In this document: positions 8,178 to 17,527 of the stretch, in pieces
How positions within the stretch are numbered: position 1 is the first letter of the stretch
How the letters are laid out: each line of letters starts with the position of its first letter
Origin: a bacterium
Lineage (GTDB): Bacteria; Patescibacteriota; Patescibacteriia; UBA9934; GWF2-40-263
DNA length: 45,743 nt
Assembly (NCBI GenBank): GCA_020057555.1
Contig: JAGVFR010000014.1
Coordinates: forward strand, 1 to 45,743
Direction: 5' to 3'
Position numbers and translations under genes: made by a program
Notes under the pieces: generated by a model
Told to the model about the DNA's origin: nothing
Database searches by the model: none
Seen by the model: the letters and a program-made list of their open reading frames with translations, nothing else

Positions 8178-8726
8178 CTAAACACTGACGGTTGGATAAA
8201 AATCTGGTTGATGAAAGTCTGGTTTGTCTCCAGATAATGGACTGTAAGCAAGAAACTGACCTGACGCAATCATAAAAGCATTAAGTGCGCGTAAATTTTC
8301 TGGGATCATTTTCCAAGGAATCGTTAATTCTGAAACCCATGTTTTTTGTTGTGTTTTGTGAAATTGTATAACTGGATGGAAGTTAATGTAATCTTTTGAT
8401 TGATGACGAATACGATCAAAACCCAATACAAGAAACTGTCCTCCAGCACCAAGTTCAATTTCTAAATATTGGTGACCTGGTCCAACTAAGAACAACTCAA
8501 CAACATCAAAATTCCAAAGCCCTTCAACCCTTGTTCCAATCGCGGCTTCAATTGGAATACGTTGTTCATGCAAAATTGGAGATTCTACTTTTACATGTAA
8601 TCCATCAGAGATTGTCGAGATCTCAAACACACAATTTACTCTCTCATCAGGACACTTATCTCCATTCCAAAGGCGATCTACTTTAATTGATAAATTTTCT
8701 GGATGTTTTGGAATTGTAAGAGCCAT
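8178..8726 (-). CDS. CBM9-like/DOMON-fold carbohydrate-binding protein
   Basis: 182-aa protein without a signal peptide. The central part VVELFLVGPGHQYLEIELGAG matches the pattern D-x-VElFl...YlEiE.sP.G seen in family 9 carbohydrate-binding modules and DOMON-like domains; the C-terminal WVSELTIPWKMIP also fits that fold. No catalytic domain is attached. It starts 21 nt after the dnaN stop on the same strand, so it is probably carried on the dnaN message. Ligand unknown. Confidence 0.5.
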   Translation of the reverse strand: MALTIPKHPENLSIKVDRLWNGDKCPDERVNCVFEISTISDGLHVKVESPILHEQRIPIEAAIGTRVEGLWNFDVVELFLVGPGHQYLEIELGAGGQFLVLGFDRIRHQSKDYINFHPVIQFHKTQQKTWVSELTIPWKMIPENLRALNAFMIASGQFLAYSPLSGDKPDFHQPDFYPTVSV

Positions 8727-8747
8727 AAAACAAACTCGCGTCTACAA

Positions 8748-9884
8748 CTAAGCCTTGATAGGCATCAGAACATACCTGTACGCCTCTGTTTTACTCTCTG
8801 GGGTGAGCAAACATGGATTTGAGGCATCTATCATCTCAAAGTTTACACGCTCTGTATTCATGGCTTGCAAGCCATCCAAGAGATATCTATAATTTATCGT
8901 TACGTTATTTTTTTGTCCAATAAATTCTGCTTGGCATGAACTTGAGTTTTGGCCACGGATCGCGTCAGTTGCTTGGGCTTCAACCAAACCACTGACTGGA
9001 TCAAACTGGAGTGTCACATCATAAAGCCCGTTTTTTGAGAAAAGACTTGCCGCTTTCACAGCTTTCATAAAGTCTTCTCGATCCAAAATCGCTTTTGTTT
9101 GAAATTGTTTTGGAATTATTTGCTCGTAATCCGGATAATTTTCATCAATTGCTCGAGAAATGAGTTCGACTGGTCCGTAAACAAAAACTGCTTGGTTTTG
9201 TGAAAGTTGAAGGGTAATTACTGATGGAAATTCAACTTCATCCTTGAAAACAGACAAAATTCGGCTTATTTCAGCCAAAGTTTTTGATGGAACAACAACT
9301 TGTTTTTCTTCATTTATCTGGCTTGTAACTGGAATCACTTTTTCTGAAAGTCTGTACGAATCAGTGGACGCCATTTTTAATCGGCCTTCTCCTTCAAACT
9401 GATAAAACTTCATAAGCACACCTGTCAGCTCCGGTCGTGACTCATTTGTAGCAACAGAGAACAAAACCTGTGACAATGCTTTTTTGAACTCTTCAACAGG
9501 AATTTGGTACATTGTTTCACCTTCGACTTTTGGAATAAGTGGAAATTCAGAAGCTGACAAACCATTAATTTTTGTTTTGTAATTTCCGCATTCTATATTA
9601 ACAACTTCATTATTTGTTGTGATGTGAATTGTTTCATTTGGAAGAAGAGAAACGTAATCAAAAAATAATTTTGCTGGAATTGTGTTTTCTCCAACCTCTT
9701 CCACTTTCCCTCTAACAGAACAATGAACAGCAATTTCCAAATTTGTTGATGTAAAACGAATAGACCCACCTTCTGCTTTCATCAAAACATTTTGAAGTAT
9801 TGGAAGATTAACATTTTTTGTCATTAAATGACTTGTTATTCCCAATCCTTGATGAAGATTTTCTTTTGTACAAGATAGTTTCAT
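8748..9884 (-). CDS. dnaN: DNA polymerase III beta sliding clamp
   Basis: Ring-shaped processivity clamp (378 aa, standard length, three repeated domains). N-terminus MKLSCTKENLHQGLGITSHL and C-terminus YRYVLMPIKA are diagnostic; the C-terminal MPIKA is the clamp's hydrophobic-pocket end. It lies downstream of dnaA on the same strand with a 250-nt gap. A -10-like TAGACT (9894-9899) is 9 nt from the ATG, matching the leaderless layout of neighbouring genes; no SD is present. Confidence 0.96.
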   Translation of the reverse strand: MKLSCTKENLHQGLGITSHLMTKNVNLPILQNVLMKAEGGSIRFTSTNLEIAVHCSVRGKVEEVGENTIPAKLFFDYVSLLPNETIHITTNNEVVNIECGNYKTKINGLSASEFPLIPKVEGETMYQIPVEEFKKALSQVLFSVATNESRPELTGVLMKFYQFEGEGRLKMASTDSYRLSEKVIPVTSQINEEKQVVVPSKTLAEISRILSVFKDEVEFPSVITLQLSQNQAVFVYGPVELISRAIDENYPDYEQIIPKQFQTKAILDREDFMKAVKAASLFSKNGLYDVTLQFDPVSGLVEAQATDAIRGQNSSSCQAEFIGQKNNVTINYRYLLDGLQAMNTERVNFEMIDASNPCLLTPESKTEAYRYVLMPIKA

Positions 9885-10135
9885 AACTTCACAAGTCTAT
9901 TATATTAATTGTTTAGTAATAAGAATCAATAGTAGTAGTAAGGGGTGTGGATGAAGTGGAAAAGTCATTTTAAACTCTAATTTTAGAGATTTTTTTCAAT
10001 TTCGAAAGTGGACAGAGAATAAGATAAACACTGGAAGAAAGTCTGGATAACTTTGAACACATTTTTGATTCATCTTTTTATCACCTACTTTTCCTCAATT
10101 AGTCACAGAGTTATAAAATAGATATAAACACGTGA
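9885..10135. other. dnaA-dnaN intergenic region; candidate origin/regulatory region
   Basis: 250 bp with no convincing gene. It is A+T-rich and holds two one-mismatch DnaA-box-like sites on the plus strand: TGTGGATGA (9946-9954) and TCTGGATAA (10042-10050); an ideal site reads TGTGGATAA. T-rich runs (9978-9990) could be an unwinding element. Whether this, the dnaA-rpmH gap, or another region is oriC cannot be decided here. Confidence 0.4.
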
Positions 10136-11521
10136 CTAAATTGCGTATAACTTCTGTTTAATCAGTTCCAAATCATTTTGAAGTTTTTCATCAACTTGCA
10201 AACATCCACTGATTTTTTCATACGCATGCATTGCGGTTGTGTGATCTCGGCCTCCAAGTTCTGTTCCAATTGAAGGATAACTCGCTTTCATCTCCTCCCG
10301 CATAATGTACATAATTATTTGACGTGGGAAAGCTAAACGTTTTTGTCGGCTCTGTCCAAGTAGATCTTCAATTTGAACATCAAAATATCCAGCCACAGTT
10401 AAAATGAGTTGTTTTGGTGTGATTGATTTTCGTGTGTTGGAAGGTTGGAAACTTGTGAGTATTGGTTTAACACTTTCAGCAGTTGGTTTTATGTTTTTGA
10501 ATTGATGGAAGGCAATGATTTTGTTTAAAGCACCTTCAAGTTCACGCACATTAGTTTGAATCACTGTTGCAACATGATGAAGTATCTCTCTCTCCATCAT
10601 ATAAGACTTTTCTCGACACTTGGTTTCAAGAATAGCAATACGTGTTTCAAAGTCAGGAGACCCAACATCAGCCATCATTCCGCACTCAAAACGCGAAACG
10701 AGCCTATTTTCAAGGGCTGGGATGGCTTTTGGTGGGCGATCAGAAGAGATGACGATTTGTTTATTATTTTGGTAAAGTTGGTTAAATGTGTGGAAAAATT
10801 CCTCCTGTGTGCCCTCTTTTCCTGTAATAAATTGAATATCATCTACTAGTAAAACATCAACAGTTCGATAACGATTCTTAAATTCGACCATTCGGCCAGT
10901 TTTGAGAGCTGTTATAAAATCATTTGTAAAACGTTCGCAAGTTACATAAAGAATGCGTGTTTCTGGGTTTTTTCTAATAAGTTCATTTCCGACAGCTTGT
11001 AAAAGATGTGTTTTTCCAAGACCAACCCCTCCATAAATAAAAAGAGGGTTATAAACTCCACCAGGTTGAGCGCAAACAGCTTGGGCCGCTGCATGCGCGA
11101 GTTCATTTTGTTTTCCAACGATAAAAGCAGAGAAACAATACTTATTATTTAAAGAAAATTCACCAGTTCGAATTTCTTGAGGTTCATGTTCTGTTCTTGG
11201 TTGATAGAATTCACTTTGAACTTGAGGCTCTGGTGTTGGTTCAAACACAGGAACAATTTGTGGATTTTGTGATCTTGATTCAACTCGATATGCTAGTTGT
11301 TTTACAGTTCCATTTGTAAGATCTTGCAGTGATTGAAGAATTTCCTTGGCATATTTTTTTTCAAGCCAAGCTTTTGTGAACAAATTTGGCACTCCAACAA
11401 TGACAGAGTTATCACGAACTTCAGAAATAAAGGTTTGTTTAAACCATGTTGTGAAGTTTGCCTTACTAAGTGAAAGCTCAAGTTCACCTAGTACTGCTTG
11501 CCAAAGTTCGTTGGTGTTCAT
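10136..11521 (-). CDS. dnaA: Chromosomal replication initiator DnaA
   Basis: 461 aa, normal length. Domain I is at 1-90; a low-complexity domain II linker with repeated Pro/Glu/Gln covers ~93-120. The AAA+ domain shows Walker A GGVGLGKTHLL, Walker B VDVLLVDDIQF and sensor ISSDRPPKAIP. The C-terminal domain IV DNA-binding helix carries GGRDHTTAMHAYEKI. The upstream gap contains DnaA-box-like sites inside its own promoter, which suggests autoregulation. The start has no SD; a promoter places transcription start within a few nt of the ATG. Confidence 0.97.
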   Translation of the reverse strand: MNTNELWQAVLGELELSLSKANFTTWFKQTFISEVRDNSVIVGVPNLFTKAWLEKKYAKEILQSLQDLTNGTVKQLAYRVESRSQNPQIVPVFEPTPEPQVQSEFYQPRTEHEPQEIRTGEFSLNNKYCFSAFIVGKQNELAHAAAQAVCAQPGGVYNPLFIYGGVGLGKTHLLQAVGNELIRKNPETRILYVTCERFTNDFITALKTGRMVEFKNRYRTVDVLLVDDIQFITGKEGTQEEFFHTFNQLYQNNKQIVISSDRPPKAIPALENRLVSRFECGMMADVGSPDFETRIAILETKCREKSYMMEREILHHVATVIQTNVRELEGALNKIIAFHQFKNIKPTAESVKPILTSFQPSNTRKSITPKQLILTVAGYFDVQIEDLLGQSRQKRLAFPRQIIMYIMREEMKASYPSIGTELGGRDHTTAMHAYEKISGCLQVDEKLQNDLELIKQKLYAI

Positions 11522-11530
11522 ACGGCTGAC

Positions 11531-11559
11531 AGTTTAACTAATTGTCCACATGTGGGCAA
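11531..11559 (-). promoter_or_regulatory. dnaA promoter overlapping DnaA-box-like sites
   Basis: Minus strand -35 TTGCCC (11554-11559), 17-nt spacer, -10 TAAACT (11531-11536), then 9 nt to the dnaA ATG. The spacer and -35 are covered by TTGTCCACA (11542-11550) and the adjacent TGTGGGCAA (11551-11559), both near-matches to the DnaA box. Confidence 0.55.
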
Positions 11560-11583
11560 GTTATTGAAATGTTGGTAAATGGG

Positions 11584-11612
11584 TTGATTTATTGTGGACA
11601 AGATGTTAGTAT
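11584..11612 (+). promoter_or_regulatory. rpmH promoter with a DnaA-box-like site in the spacer
   Basis: TTGATT (11584-11589), 17-nt spacer, TAGTAT (11607-11612), then 8 nt to the rpmH ATG. TGTGGACAA (11593-11601; one mismatch from the DnaA box) sits in the spacer. Divergent from the dnaA promoter. Confidence 0.55.
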
Positions 11613-11620
11613 TTTTTTGT

Positions 11621-11767
11621 ATGCCAAAACGCACATATCAACCAAAAAAACGTCAGCGTTCAAAAGTGCATGGATTTCGTGCTCGCATGAAAACATCCAC
11701 TGGTCAGACTGTTCTTAAACGTCGTCGCGCAAAAGGGCGAAAGCGTTTGAGCGTTAGTGATAAATAA
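11621..11767 (+). CDS. rpmH: 50S ribosomal protein L34
   Basis: 48-aa basic protein: [20 protein letters not shown], then [20 protein letters not shown] and a short C-terminal tail. This is the diagnostic L34 sequence. It heads rpmH-rnpA-yidD and is divergent from dnaA, a widely conserved arrangement. No SD; the promoter -10 lies 8 nt before the ATG, so translation is probably leaderless. Confidence 0.97.
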   Translation: MPKRTYQPKKRQRSKVHGFRARMKTSTGQTVLKRRRAKGRKRLSVSDK

Positions 11768-11771
11768 GAGT

Positions 11772-12116
11772 ATGCTCTCAAAAGAGCATCGCCTTCGTAA
11801 TGATAAAGATATTAAAACGCTCTTTGCCAAAGGCAAAGGCGTCTTTGGTTTACTTGTAAACATCAAATACCGTCCAAATCATATTTTGGTTTCTCGGTTT
11901 GCTGTTGTTGTTGGAACAAAAGTTTCAAAAAAAGCTGTTGTGAGAAATCGTTTGCGCAGACAAATCAACGAGATAATTTTCAAACGATTAAAGGATTTTC
12001 GTCCCGGGGTCGATGTTGTATTGATGCCAAAGAAAGAAGCAGTCGGGAAAAAAAGTATAGAGTTTGAAGAAGAAATTTTTAAAACTCTTAAACAAAAAAC
12101 ACGCATACTTATATGA
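11772..12116 (+). CDS. rnpA: Ribonuclease P protein component
   Basis: Protein subunit of RNase P, which matures tRNA 5' ends (114 aa). The RNR-like signature [15 protein letters not shown] is clear, as are the N-terminal [13 protein letters not shown] and [13 protein letters not shown] strands. The ATG at 11772 is 4 nt after the rpmH stop. An upstream GTG at 11757 overlapping rpmH is less likely. The gene overlaps yidD by 4 nt (ATGA). Confidence 0.94.
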   Translation: MLSKEHRLRNDKDIKTLFAKGKGVFGLLVNIKYRPNHILVSRFAVVVGTKVSKKAVVRNRLRRQINEIIFKRLKDFRPGVDVVLMPKKEAVGKKSIEFEEEIFKTLKQKTRILI

Positions 12117-12364
12117 GCTTGCGTGTTTTTCTTAAAAAATCAGTTTTGTTTTCAATCAGGTTGTATCAAAAGACAATTTCTTTTGATCATGGCTTTGTTC
12201 GTTTTTTTTATCCGGATGGCTTTTGTAAATTTTATCCAACTTGTTCAGATTATGGGTATCAGGCTGTAAATCAATTTGGGGTTTTTCGTGGAGGTTGGAT
12301 GGCTTTTAAGCGGATTTTACGTTGCAATCCATTTTCAAAAGGCGGAAATGATCCAGTTTTATAA
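12113..12364 (+). CDS. yidD: YidD membrane-protein insertion efficiency factor
   Basis: 83-aa YidD-family protein with [13 protein letters not shown] and [16 protein letters not shown], the conserved cysteine-containing motifs. It overlaps rnpA by 4 nt, so the two are translationally coupled. In most bacteria yidC follows; here a convergent DUF167 gene follows instead and overlaps the yidD end by 6 nt. Confidence 0.92.
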   Translation: MSLRVFLKKSVLFSIRLYQKTISFDHGFVRFFYPDGFCKFYPTCSDYGYQAVNQFGVFRGGWMAFKRILRCNPFSKGGNDPVL

Positions 12365-12589
12365 TGGCTTGTCTATAATTTCAATTTGTTTGATTCGTGT
12401 TGTTTTTCCACGAATAATTTCCATTGCTGTTTTTCTTATATCGAGTTCTTCTGACAAAAGTTCTAAAATCGCTTCGTTAGCTTTCCCTTTTTCAGGTTTT
12501 GCTTTAACTGAAATTTTCACTGTATCTTCATCAACCCACTCAACTGAATTTTTTCGTGCGTTTGGTTTTGTGTAAACTGTTAGAATCAT
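12359..12589 (-). CDS. DUF167 (YggU) family protein
   Basis: 76 aa; the family core [10 protein letters not shown], then [18 protein letters not shown] and [11 protein letters not shown] is clear. Function unknown in the family. It starts within the last codons of tig (4-nt overlap), so it is translationally coupled to trigger factor, and converges on yidD with a 6-nt overlap. Confidence 0.88.
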   Translation of the reverse strand: MILTVYTKPNARKNSVEWVDEDTVKISVKAKPEKGKANEAILELLSEELDIRKTAMEIIRGKTTRIKQIEIIDKPL

Positions 12590-13878
12590 ACCTTCACCAT
12601 GATCTGTTTAAGCAAACTAATAGTTTTTCGATTTACAAGCACGCGTTCTATATATTCTCGAAACGTCGGTTCATAAACTCGTTTTTTCATTTCAGGATCT
12701 TCATAATGTTCCGCAAGTCGATCAAGTTCAGCGTCAACTTCATCGTCTTTTAATTCAACATTTTCCTTTTGAGCAACTGAACGAAGCGCGATTGCAACTT
12801 TGATTCGAGTTAACGCTTGTGGTGTAAAATCGATTTTGAGTTGAGCAAGTGTTTTTTTCAGATTTGAAACATATGTTTCAAACTCAAGACCTTGTGATTC
12901 AACATTGCGTTTTAGTTCATCAATCATTTTATTGATTTCTTCATTAAGAAGAAGATCTGGAATTTCTTCAAACTGTGATTTTTTTACAAGCAATTCAAAC
13001 ATCTCTTTTTCTTGACGTGTTGTTTCTTCAACATCTTTTTCATCTCTTAAATTTTTATCGATTTTTTCTTTTAGTTCTTTTAAGTCCTTCATTCCAATTG
13101 AACTTGCAAACACGTCATCAATTGTAGGAGGTTCAAGGTTGTAAATCTCTTTGATTGCGACATCAAAATCAACATCATTTCCTGCTAACATTTTTTGAAC
13201 GTGTTCTTTTGGAAATGGAAGTGTGAATGTTTTTTGATCTCCTTCTTTCATTCCAATCAATTGTTCCTTAAAACCTGGAATGTAATAATCCTCGGATAAA
13301 TAGATAGCGTGATTAGGTGACTGTCCCCCATCAATTGCGACACCATCTTTTTTGATACTCATTGAGAGGACGACTTTGTTTTGTCCGCTGATTTGCATTC
13401 CTGTTTGAATTCGAATTTCTTTTGTTTGCATTTTTTGAATATCACCAAGCGCAATGTCAATCTCTTTGTCAGTAACTTCAACAGGTTTTGATGTAACAGT
13501 TAGTTTTTTGTAATCAGTAAGCGAGAGCGCTTTTGGCATTCGAGCAACTTCAGCTGTAAAAACAATATCATTTCCTGGCGCTAATTTTTCAACATCAATT
13601 TTTGGCGATCCAACAGTTTCAAGATTTTTTGCCAAAACCGCTTCAACATATGATTTTCGAATAATAGGCTCAAGCGCTTCTTCCAAGAGTTTCATCTCCC
13701 CGAACCTTTGTTTCACCATTTCAAAATCTGCTTTTCCAGGTCTAAAACCTGGAATTGGAGTTTGTTTGCAAAGTCGAACAGCCGCTTCTTCAAGATAAGG
13801 TCGAGCTTCTTCTTGAGAAACAGTGAAAGTTATTTTTATAGTCGCTTTTTCTTTTTCTTCGATGTTGATTGTAGGCAT
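12586..13878 (-). CDS. tig: Trigger factor (ribosome-associated chaperone/PPIase)
   Basis: Binds nascent chains at the ribosome exit (430 aa, normal length). The ribosome-docking motif GFRPGKA sits near residue 44. A FKBP-like PPIase middle domain (~160-245; VVLSMSIKKDG, IPGFKEQLIGMKEGDQKTF) follows, then a long helical C-terminal arm. No SD; immediately upstream of the ATG is a run of degenerate TTAGCnn-type heptad repeats (13880-13930). Confidence 0.95.
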   Translation of the reverse strand: MPTINIEEKEKATIKITFTVSQEEARPYLEEAAVRLCKQTPIPGFRPGKADFEMVKQRFGEMKLLEEALEPIIRKSYVEAVLAKNLETVGSPKIDVEKLAPGNDIVFTAEVARMPKALSLTDYKKLTVTSKPVEVTDKEIDIALGDIQKMQTKEIRIQTGMQISGQNKVVLSMSIKKDGVAIDGGQSPNHAIYLSEDYYIPGFKEQLIGMKEGDQKTFTLPFPKEHVQKMLAGNDVDFDVAIKEIYNLEPPTIDDVFASSIGMKDLKELKEKIDKNLRDEKDVEETTRQEKEMFELLVKKSQFEEIPDLLLNEEINKMIDELKRNVESQGLEFETYVSNLKKTLAQLKIDFTPQALTRIKVAIALRSVAQKENVELKDDEVDAELDRLAEHYEDPEMKKRVYEPTFREYIERVLVNRKTISLLKQIMVKV

Positions 13879-13879
13879 A

Positions 13880-13930
13880 ATAGCTAAAAGCTAATGGCTA
13901 AAGGCTTATCTAACGGCTAAAGGCTAATGG
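13880..13930. repeat. Degenerate heptad tandem repeat upstream of tig
   Basis: About seven tandem units of the type RGCTAAW (agctaaa, agctaat, ggctaaa, ggcttat ... ggctaaa, ggctaat), ending two bases from the tig start codon. Related units occur before hppA (16021-16101). Confidence 0.7.
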
Positions 13931-13953
13931 CAAACCACTATTTTGTCAATGAA

Positions 13954-13995
13954 AATGACCTCCTTCCAGCACTAAAGTGCGTGGAGGAGGTCATT
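13954..13995 (-). terminator. Hairpin terminator of hppA
   Basis: 11-bp perfect stem AATGACCTCCT/AGGAGGTCATT with an inner GCAC-TAAA-GTGC stem, 24 nt beyond the hppA stop. A short T-run (TTTTC) follows on the minus strand. Confidence 0.65.
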
Positions 13996-14018
13996 CTTCA
14001 GGACTCAATGACTTTTCC

Positions 14019-16010
14019 TTACACAATCAACGCGACTATCAATAGCGCAACGATGTTCAAAATTTTGATCATTGGATTGATTGCAGGACCAGCAGTGTCT
14101 TTGTATGGATCGCCAACAGTGTCACCTGTGATAGCCGCTTTGTGCGCATCCGATCCTTTGCCTCCGTAGTTTCCAGCCTCAATGAATTTCTTTGCATTGT
14201 CCCAAGCTCCACCACCTGTTGTCATAGAAATTGCAACAAAGAGTCCAGTGATGATTGAACCGATCAATAAACCACCAAGCGCTTCAGGGCCGAGCAAAAA
14301 TCCAACAACGATTGGAGACAAAACAGCCAAGACAGCAGGAGCAATCATTCTTCGAAGCGCTGATTGAGTTACTATATCAACCGCTTTTCCGTATTCAGGT
14401 TTTGCAGTTCCTTGCATGATTCCAGGAATTTCACGGAACTGTCTGCGCACTTCTTCAACAACAGCGCCGGCCGCTTTTCCAACAGCTTCCATTGCCATTG
14501 CGCCAAAAAGATATGTGACAAGACCGCCAAGGAAAAGTCCAGCAATCACATTTGGATCAACAAGATTAAATACAACGTCAACACCTTCTGCTTTGATCGC
14601 GTGAATATAATCACCGAACAAAACAAGAGTTGCCAAACCAGCAGATCCGATCGCGTAAGCTTTTGTAACAGCTTTTGTTGTGTTGCCAACAGCGTCCAGA
14701 GGATCTGTAACATCGCGAACTTCTTTTGGAAGCTCTGCCATTTCAGCAATGCCGCCAGCATTGTCTGTGATTGGACCGTATGCGTCCATTGCGACGATGA
14801 TACCAGTTAAAGATAACATTGCCATTGCCGCGATCGCGATTCCGAACAAGCCAGCGAATTGATATGAAACCAAAATACCAAGCACGATTGAAAGAACTGG
14901 CAATGCAGTGGATTTCATTGATAGCGCAATACCGGCGATGATGTTTGTTCCATGTCCAGATTCTGAAGCCTTCGCAAGTTCTTGAACTGGTTTATGTGTT
15001 GTGCTTGTATAAAATTCTGTAATTACAATCATTAGCGCTGTGACAATTAGACCGACGATCGCGCTAAAATAAACATTCATCGGTTGAATTCCAGAAATAC
15101 CAGCAAGCATTTTTGTTGTGACAGGGTAAAAACCAATCGCGGCAAGAACGCCTGCGACAATCAAACCTTTGTACAATGCTTTCATTATTTTTTTGTCCGC
15201 GCTAATTTTAATAAAGAACGTTCCAATGATTGATGCGACAATAGCGATTGCTCCAAGAGCCAAAGGATAAACAACTATTGTCTGATTTCCTTCAAATAAA
15301 AGTGAACCAAGAAGCATTGTCGCAACTGTTGTTACAGCATATGTTTCAAAAAGATCAGCTGCCATTCCTGCACAATCACCAACGTTGTCTCCAACATTAT
15401 CAGCAATCACTCCAGGGTTTCTTGGATCATCTTCAGGAATTCCAGCTTCTGTTTTTCCAACCAGGTCTGCACCAACATCAGCGGCTTTTGTGAAAATTCC
15501 TCCGCCCAAACGTGCAAACACACTGATGAGTGATCCACCAAATCCAAGTCCGACAAGCGCCTGCACATCACCAGTTATTGCATAAAATCCAGCAACACCA
15601 ATTAGCGCAAGACCAACAACGAAAAGTCCAGTGACTGATCCGCCACGAACCGCAACATCCATCGCCGCTGACAAACCATGTTTTGCGGCTTCCGCAGTTC
15701 TTACGTTTGCGCGAACTGAAACTGACATTCCAATAATTCCAGCAAGACCGGAAAGAATCGCACCAACTAGAAATCCAATCGCAAGCGTCCAATTAAGTCC
15801 GAATCCTAGAATAAGAAAAATCACAATTCCGATTCCAGCGATCACTTTATATTGGCGTGACATGTAAGCATTCGCGCCTTCTTGAATCGCAAGCGCGATA
15901 CCTTTCATTTTTCCTTCGCCAGCCGGACGTTTAAGGATCCATTGAATTAGCGCGACGCCGTAGAGAAGTGCAAGAATTCCTGCACCGATTGCGTAGTAAG
16001 TGATGGGCAT
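14019..16010 (-). CDS. hppA: Membrane-bound proton pyrophosphatase (K+-independent type)
   Basis: Ion-pumping pyrophosphatase that couples PPi hydrolysis to H+ export (663 aa, ~16 TM helices). Substrate-site motifs [19 protein letters not shown] and the C-terminal [18 protein letters not shown] are complete. At the K+-dependence site the sequence reads GNTTKAVT: lysine where K+-requiring enzymes have alanine, and threonine three residues later. By the family rule this predicts a K+-independent proton pump. No SD; heptad-type repeats lie upstream. Confidence 0.96.
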   Translation of the reverse strand: MPITYYAIGAGILALLYGVALIQWILKRPAGEGKMKGIALAIQEGANAYMSRQYKVIAGIGIVIFLILGFGLNWTLAIGFLVGAILSGLAGIIGMSVSVRANVRTAEAAKHGLSAAMDVAVRGGSVTGLFVVGLALIGVAGFYAITGDVQALVGLGFGGSLISVFARLGGGIFTKAADVGADLVGKTEAGIPEDDPRNPGVIADNVGDNVGDCAGMAADLFETYAVTTVATMLLGSLLFEGNQTIVVYPLALGAIAIVASIIGTFFIKISADKKIMKALYKGLIVAGVLAAIGFYPVTTKMLAGISGIQPMNVYFSAIVGLIVTALMIVITEFYTSTTHKPVQELAKASESGHGTNIIAGIALSMKSTALPVLSIVLGILVSYQFAGLFGIAIAAMAMLSLTGIIVAMDAYGPITDNAGGIAEMAELPKEVRDVTDPLDAVGNTTKAVTKAYAIGSAGLATLVLFGDYIHAIKAEGVDVVFNLVDPNVIAGLFLGGLVTYLFGAMAMEAVGKAAGAVVEEVRRQFREIPGIMQGTAKPEYGKAVDIVTQSALRRMIAPAVLAVLSPIVVGFLLGPEALGGLLIGSIITGLFVAISMTTGGGAWDNAKKFIEAGNYGGKGSDAHKAAITGDTVGDPYKDTAGPAINPMIKILNIVALLIVALIV

Positions 16011-16020
16011 AGTAGAAGAG

Positions 16021-16101
16021 AGCCGTTAGCTTTTAGCTGTTAGCCATTAGATTTGGTAATAATTTTTATTTAACGGCCAATGGCTAGAGGCTAATAGCTA
16101 C
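16021..16101. repeat. Degenerate heptad repeats upstream of hppA, partly inverted
   Basis: Two blocks (16021-16050 and 16071-16101) made of TTAGCnn/GGCTAAn units lie in opposite orientation around an A+T-rich centre. They match the repeat before tig, so hppA is bracketed by such repeats. Confidence 0.65.
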
Positions 16102-16192
16102 GTTATTTATTTTCAAAATATGAGGATATACTAGAAAAAAAACGGCATTTTGTCAAAGTTTCGTTGACGATTTGATCATTTTTTGCTAACAT

Positions 16193-16206
16193 TTTAAGCG
16201 CTTAAA
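16193..16206. promoter_or_regulatory. 14-bp perfect palindrome upstream of the M23 gene
   Basis: TTTAAGCGCTTAAA, perfectly self-complementary, 71 nt before the start used below. It could be an operator; nothing else supports this. Confidence 0.3.
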
Positions 16207-16276
16207 CAAACTCTCTATTCTCATCAAACTAAAACAATTTATTGTTCGCACACTCCTTGGTCTTTTGCGCGGACTC

Positions 16277-17512
16277 ATGATTTTCAAGCGCTACGGCGGA
16301 ACAGGGTTTGGTATCGTCACCAAACCGATTTCTATCACAGGGCTTTTTTTGGTTCGTTGGGTTGGAATTCCAATTTATCGTTTTACTTTTTTTGTTAGGC
16401 ATTTTTTTTATCGTATTGCGCGTCCGACAAAACATAAACTTTTGAGCATTATCACAAATCGTTACACTGTTCATGCGATGATGGTCGTTTTGGTTGTCGC
16501 TGTTATGTTTGTAAATATTAGTACGCGAGAAGTTCGCGCGCAAACATTTGGACAAAAAAGTATTTTGCATTCACTGATCGCAGTTGATGACTCGCAAGAT
16601 GTCGAAATTGTTACAGCGAGCGATAGTGTTGTTTCAACTGGAACAAGTGTTGCATATCTTGATGATACAATTTTGGATGCGAATTTACATATTGATCAAA
16701 ATTATCTTGATGAATCGTATGTGACTTCAACAACAGGTGGAGCTGGTGCTGTTTCTTCTGTTCCAATTCGCGACAAGATTGAAACATACATTGTTCAGGA
16801 AGGAGATACTCTTGGTCAGATTTCTGAAAAATTTAGTTTGAATCTTAGCACTGTTCTTTGGGCAAACAATTTAACTTTTCGTAGCACAATTCAACCAGGG
16901 CAAAGTCTTGTGATTTTGCCTGCCGATGGTCTTTTATACAAAGTCCGTTCTGGAGATACACTTTCAAAAATTTCACAACGTTATGGCGTTGAGCCAGAGA
17001 AAATTCTTGAACAAAACAAACTTGCGAGTGCTGATCGTCTTTCGATAGGAGATGAGTTATTGATTCCTGGTGGAGAACCGATTTCTCAAGCGCCAAAACG
17101 TTCTTCCTCTGTTGCAAATCTTTTTGTGTCTCCTTCAGCAACTCCTCCTGTCGAGGGTTATTGGCTATGGCCAACAGATTGGCACACGATTACGCAATAC
17201 TATGGTTGGAGACACACAGGGGTTGATATTGATGGAGATTACACGACGAACAGTTACGCGGTCCGTGATGGTGTTGTGATTTACAGTGGATGGCGCGGAG
17301 GATATGGGCTCACTGTTGAAGTTGACCATGGCGACGGATATATAACTCGATACGCACATCACTCGAAAAATTTTGTTTCAGTTGGAGATGTTGTGAAAAC
17401 AGGAGACGCGCTTGCGAGAACAGGAACAACAGGACGTTCAACAGGAACACACTTACACTTTGAAGTTATTAAGAAAGGTAAGTTCCAGAATCCATTGGAT
17501 TATGTGAGGTAG
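16277..17512 (+). CDS. LysM/M23 murein endopeptidase
   Basis: Exported peptidoglycan hydrolase of the M23 (lysostaphin-like) family, 411 aa. A basic N-terminal region is followed by a TM/signal anchor (VHAMMVVLVVAVMFV, ~67-81). Two LysM glycan-binding modules follow (YIVQEGDTLGQISEKF near 170; YKVRSGDTLSKISQRYG near 222). The zinc endopeptidase domain has HTGVDIDGD, HGDGYITRYAHHS and HLHFEV. The start is uncertain: an in-frame TTG at 16265 extends it by 4 residues, and the frame stays open back to 16190 without an ATG. No SD is seen. Confidence 0.9.
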   Translation: MIFKRYGGTGFGIVTKPISITGLFLVRWVGIPIYRFTFFVRHFFYRIARPTKHKLLSIITNRYTVHAMMVVLVVAVMFVNISTREVRAQTFGQKSILHSLIAVDDSQDVEIVTASDSVVSTGTSVAYLDDTILDANLHIDQNYLDESYVTSTTGGAGAVSSVPIRDKIETYIVQEGDTLGQISEKFSLNLSTVLWANNLTFRSTIQPGQSLVILPADGLLYKVRSGDTLSKISQRYGVEPEKILEQNKLASADRLSIGDELLIPGGEPISQAPKRSSSVANLFVSPSATPPVEGYWLWPTDWHTITQYYGWRHTGVDIDGDYTTNSYAVRDGVVIYSGWRGGYGLTVEVDHGDGYITRYAHHSKNFVSVGDVVKTGDALARTGTTGRSTGTHLHFEVIKKGKFQNPLDYVR

Positions 17513-17527
17513 TAGTAAAGCAAAACT

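Noticed and set aside
13880-13930. CRISPR array
   Set aside because: Units are 7 nt and degenerate with no spacers; no cas genes in the window.
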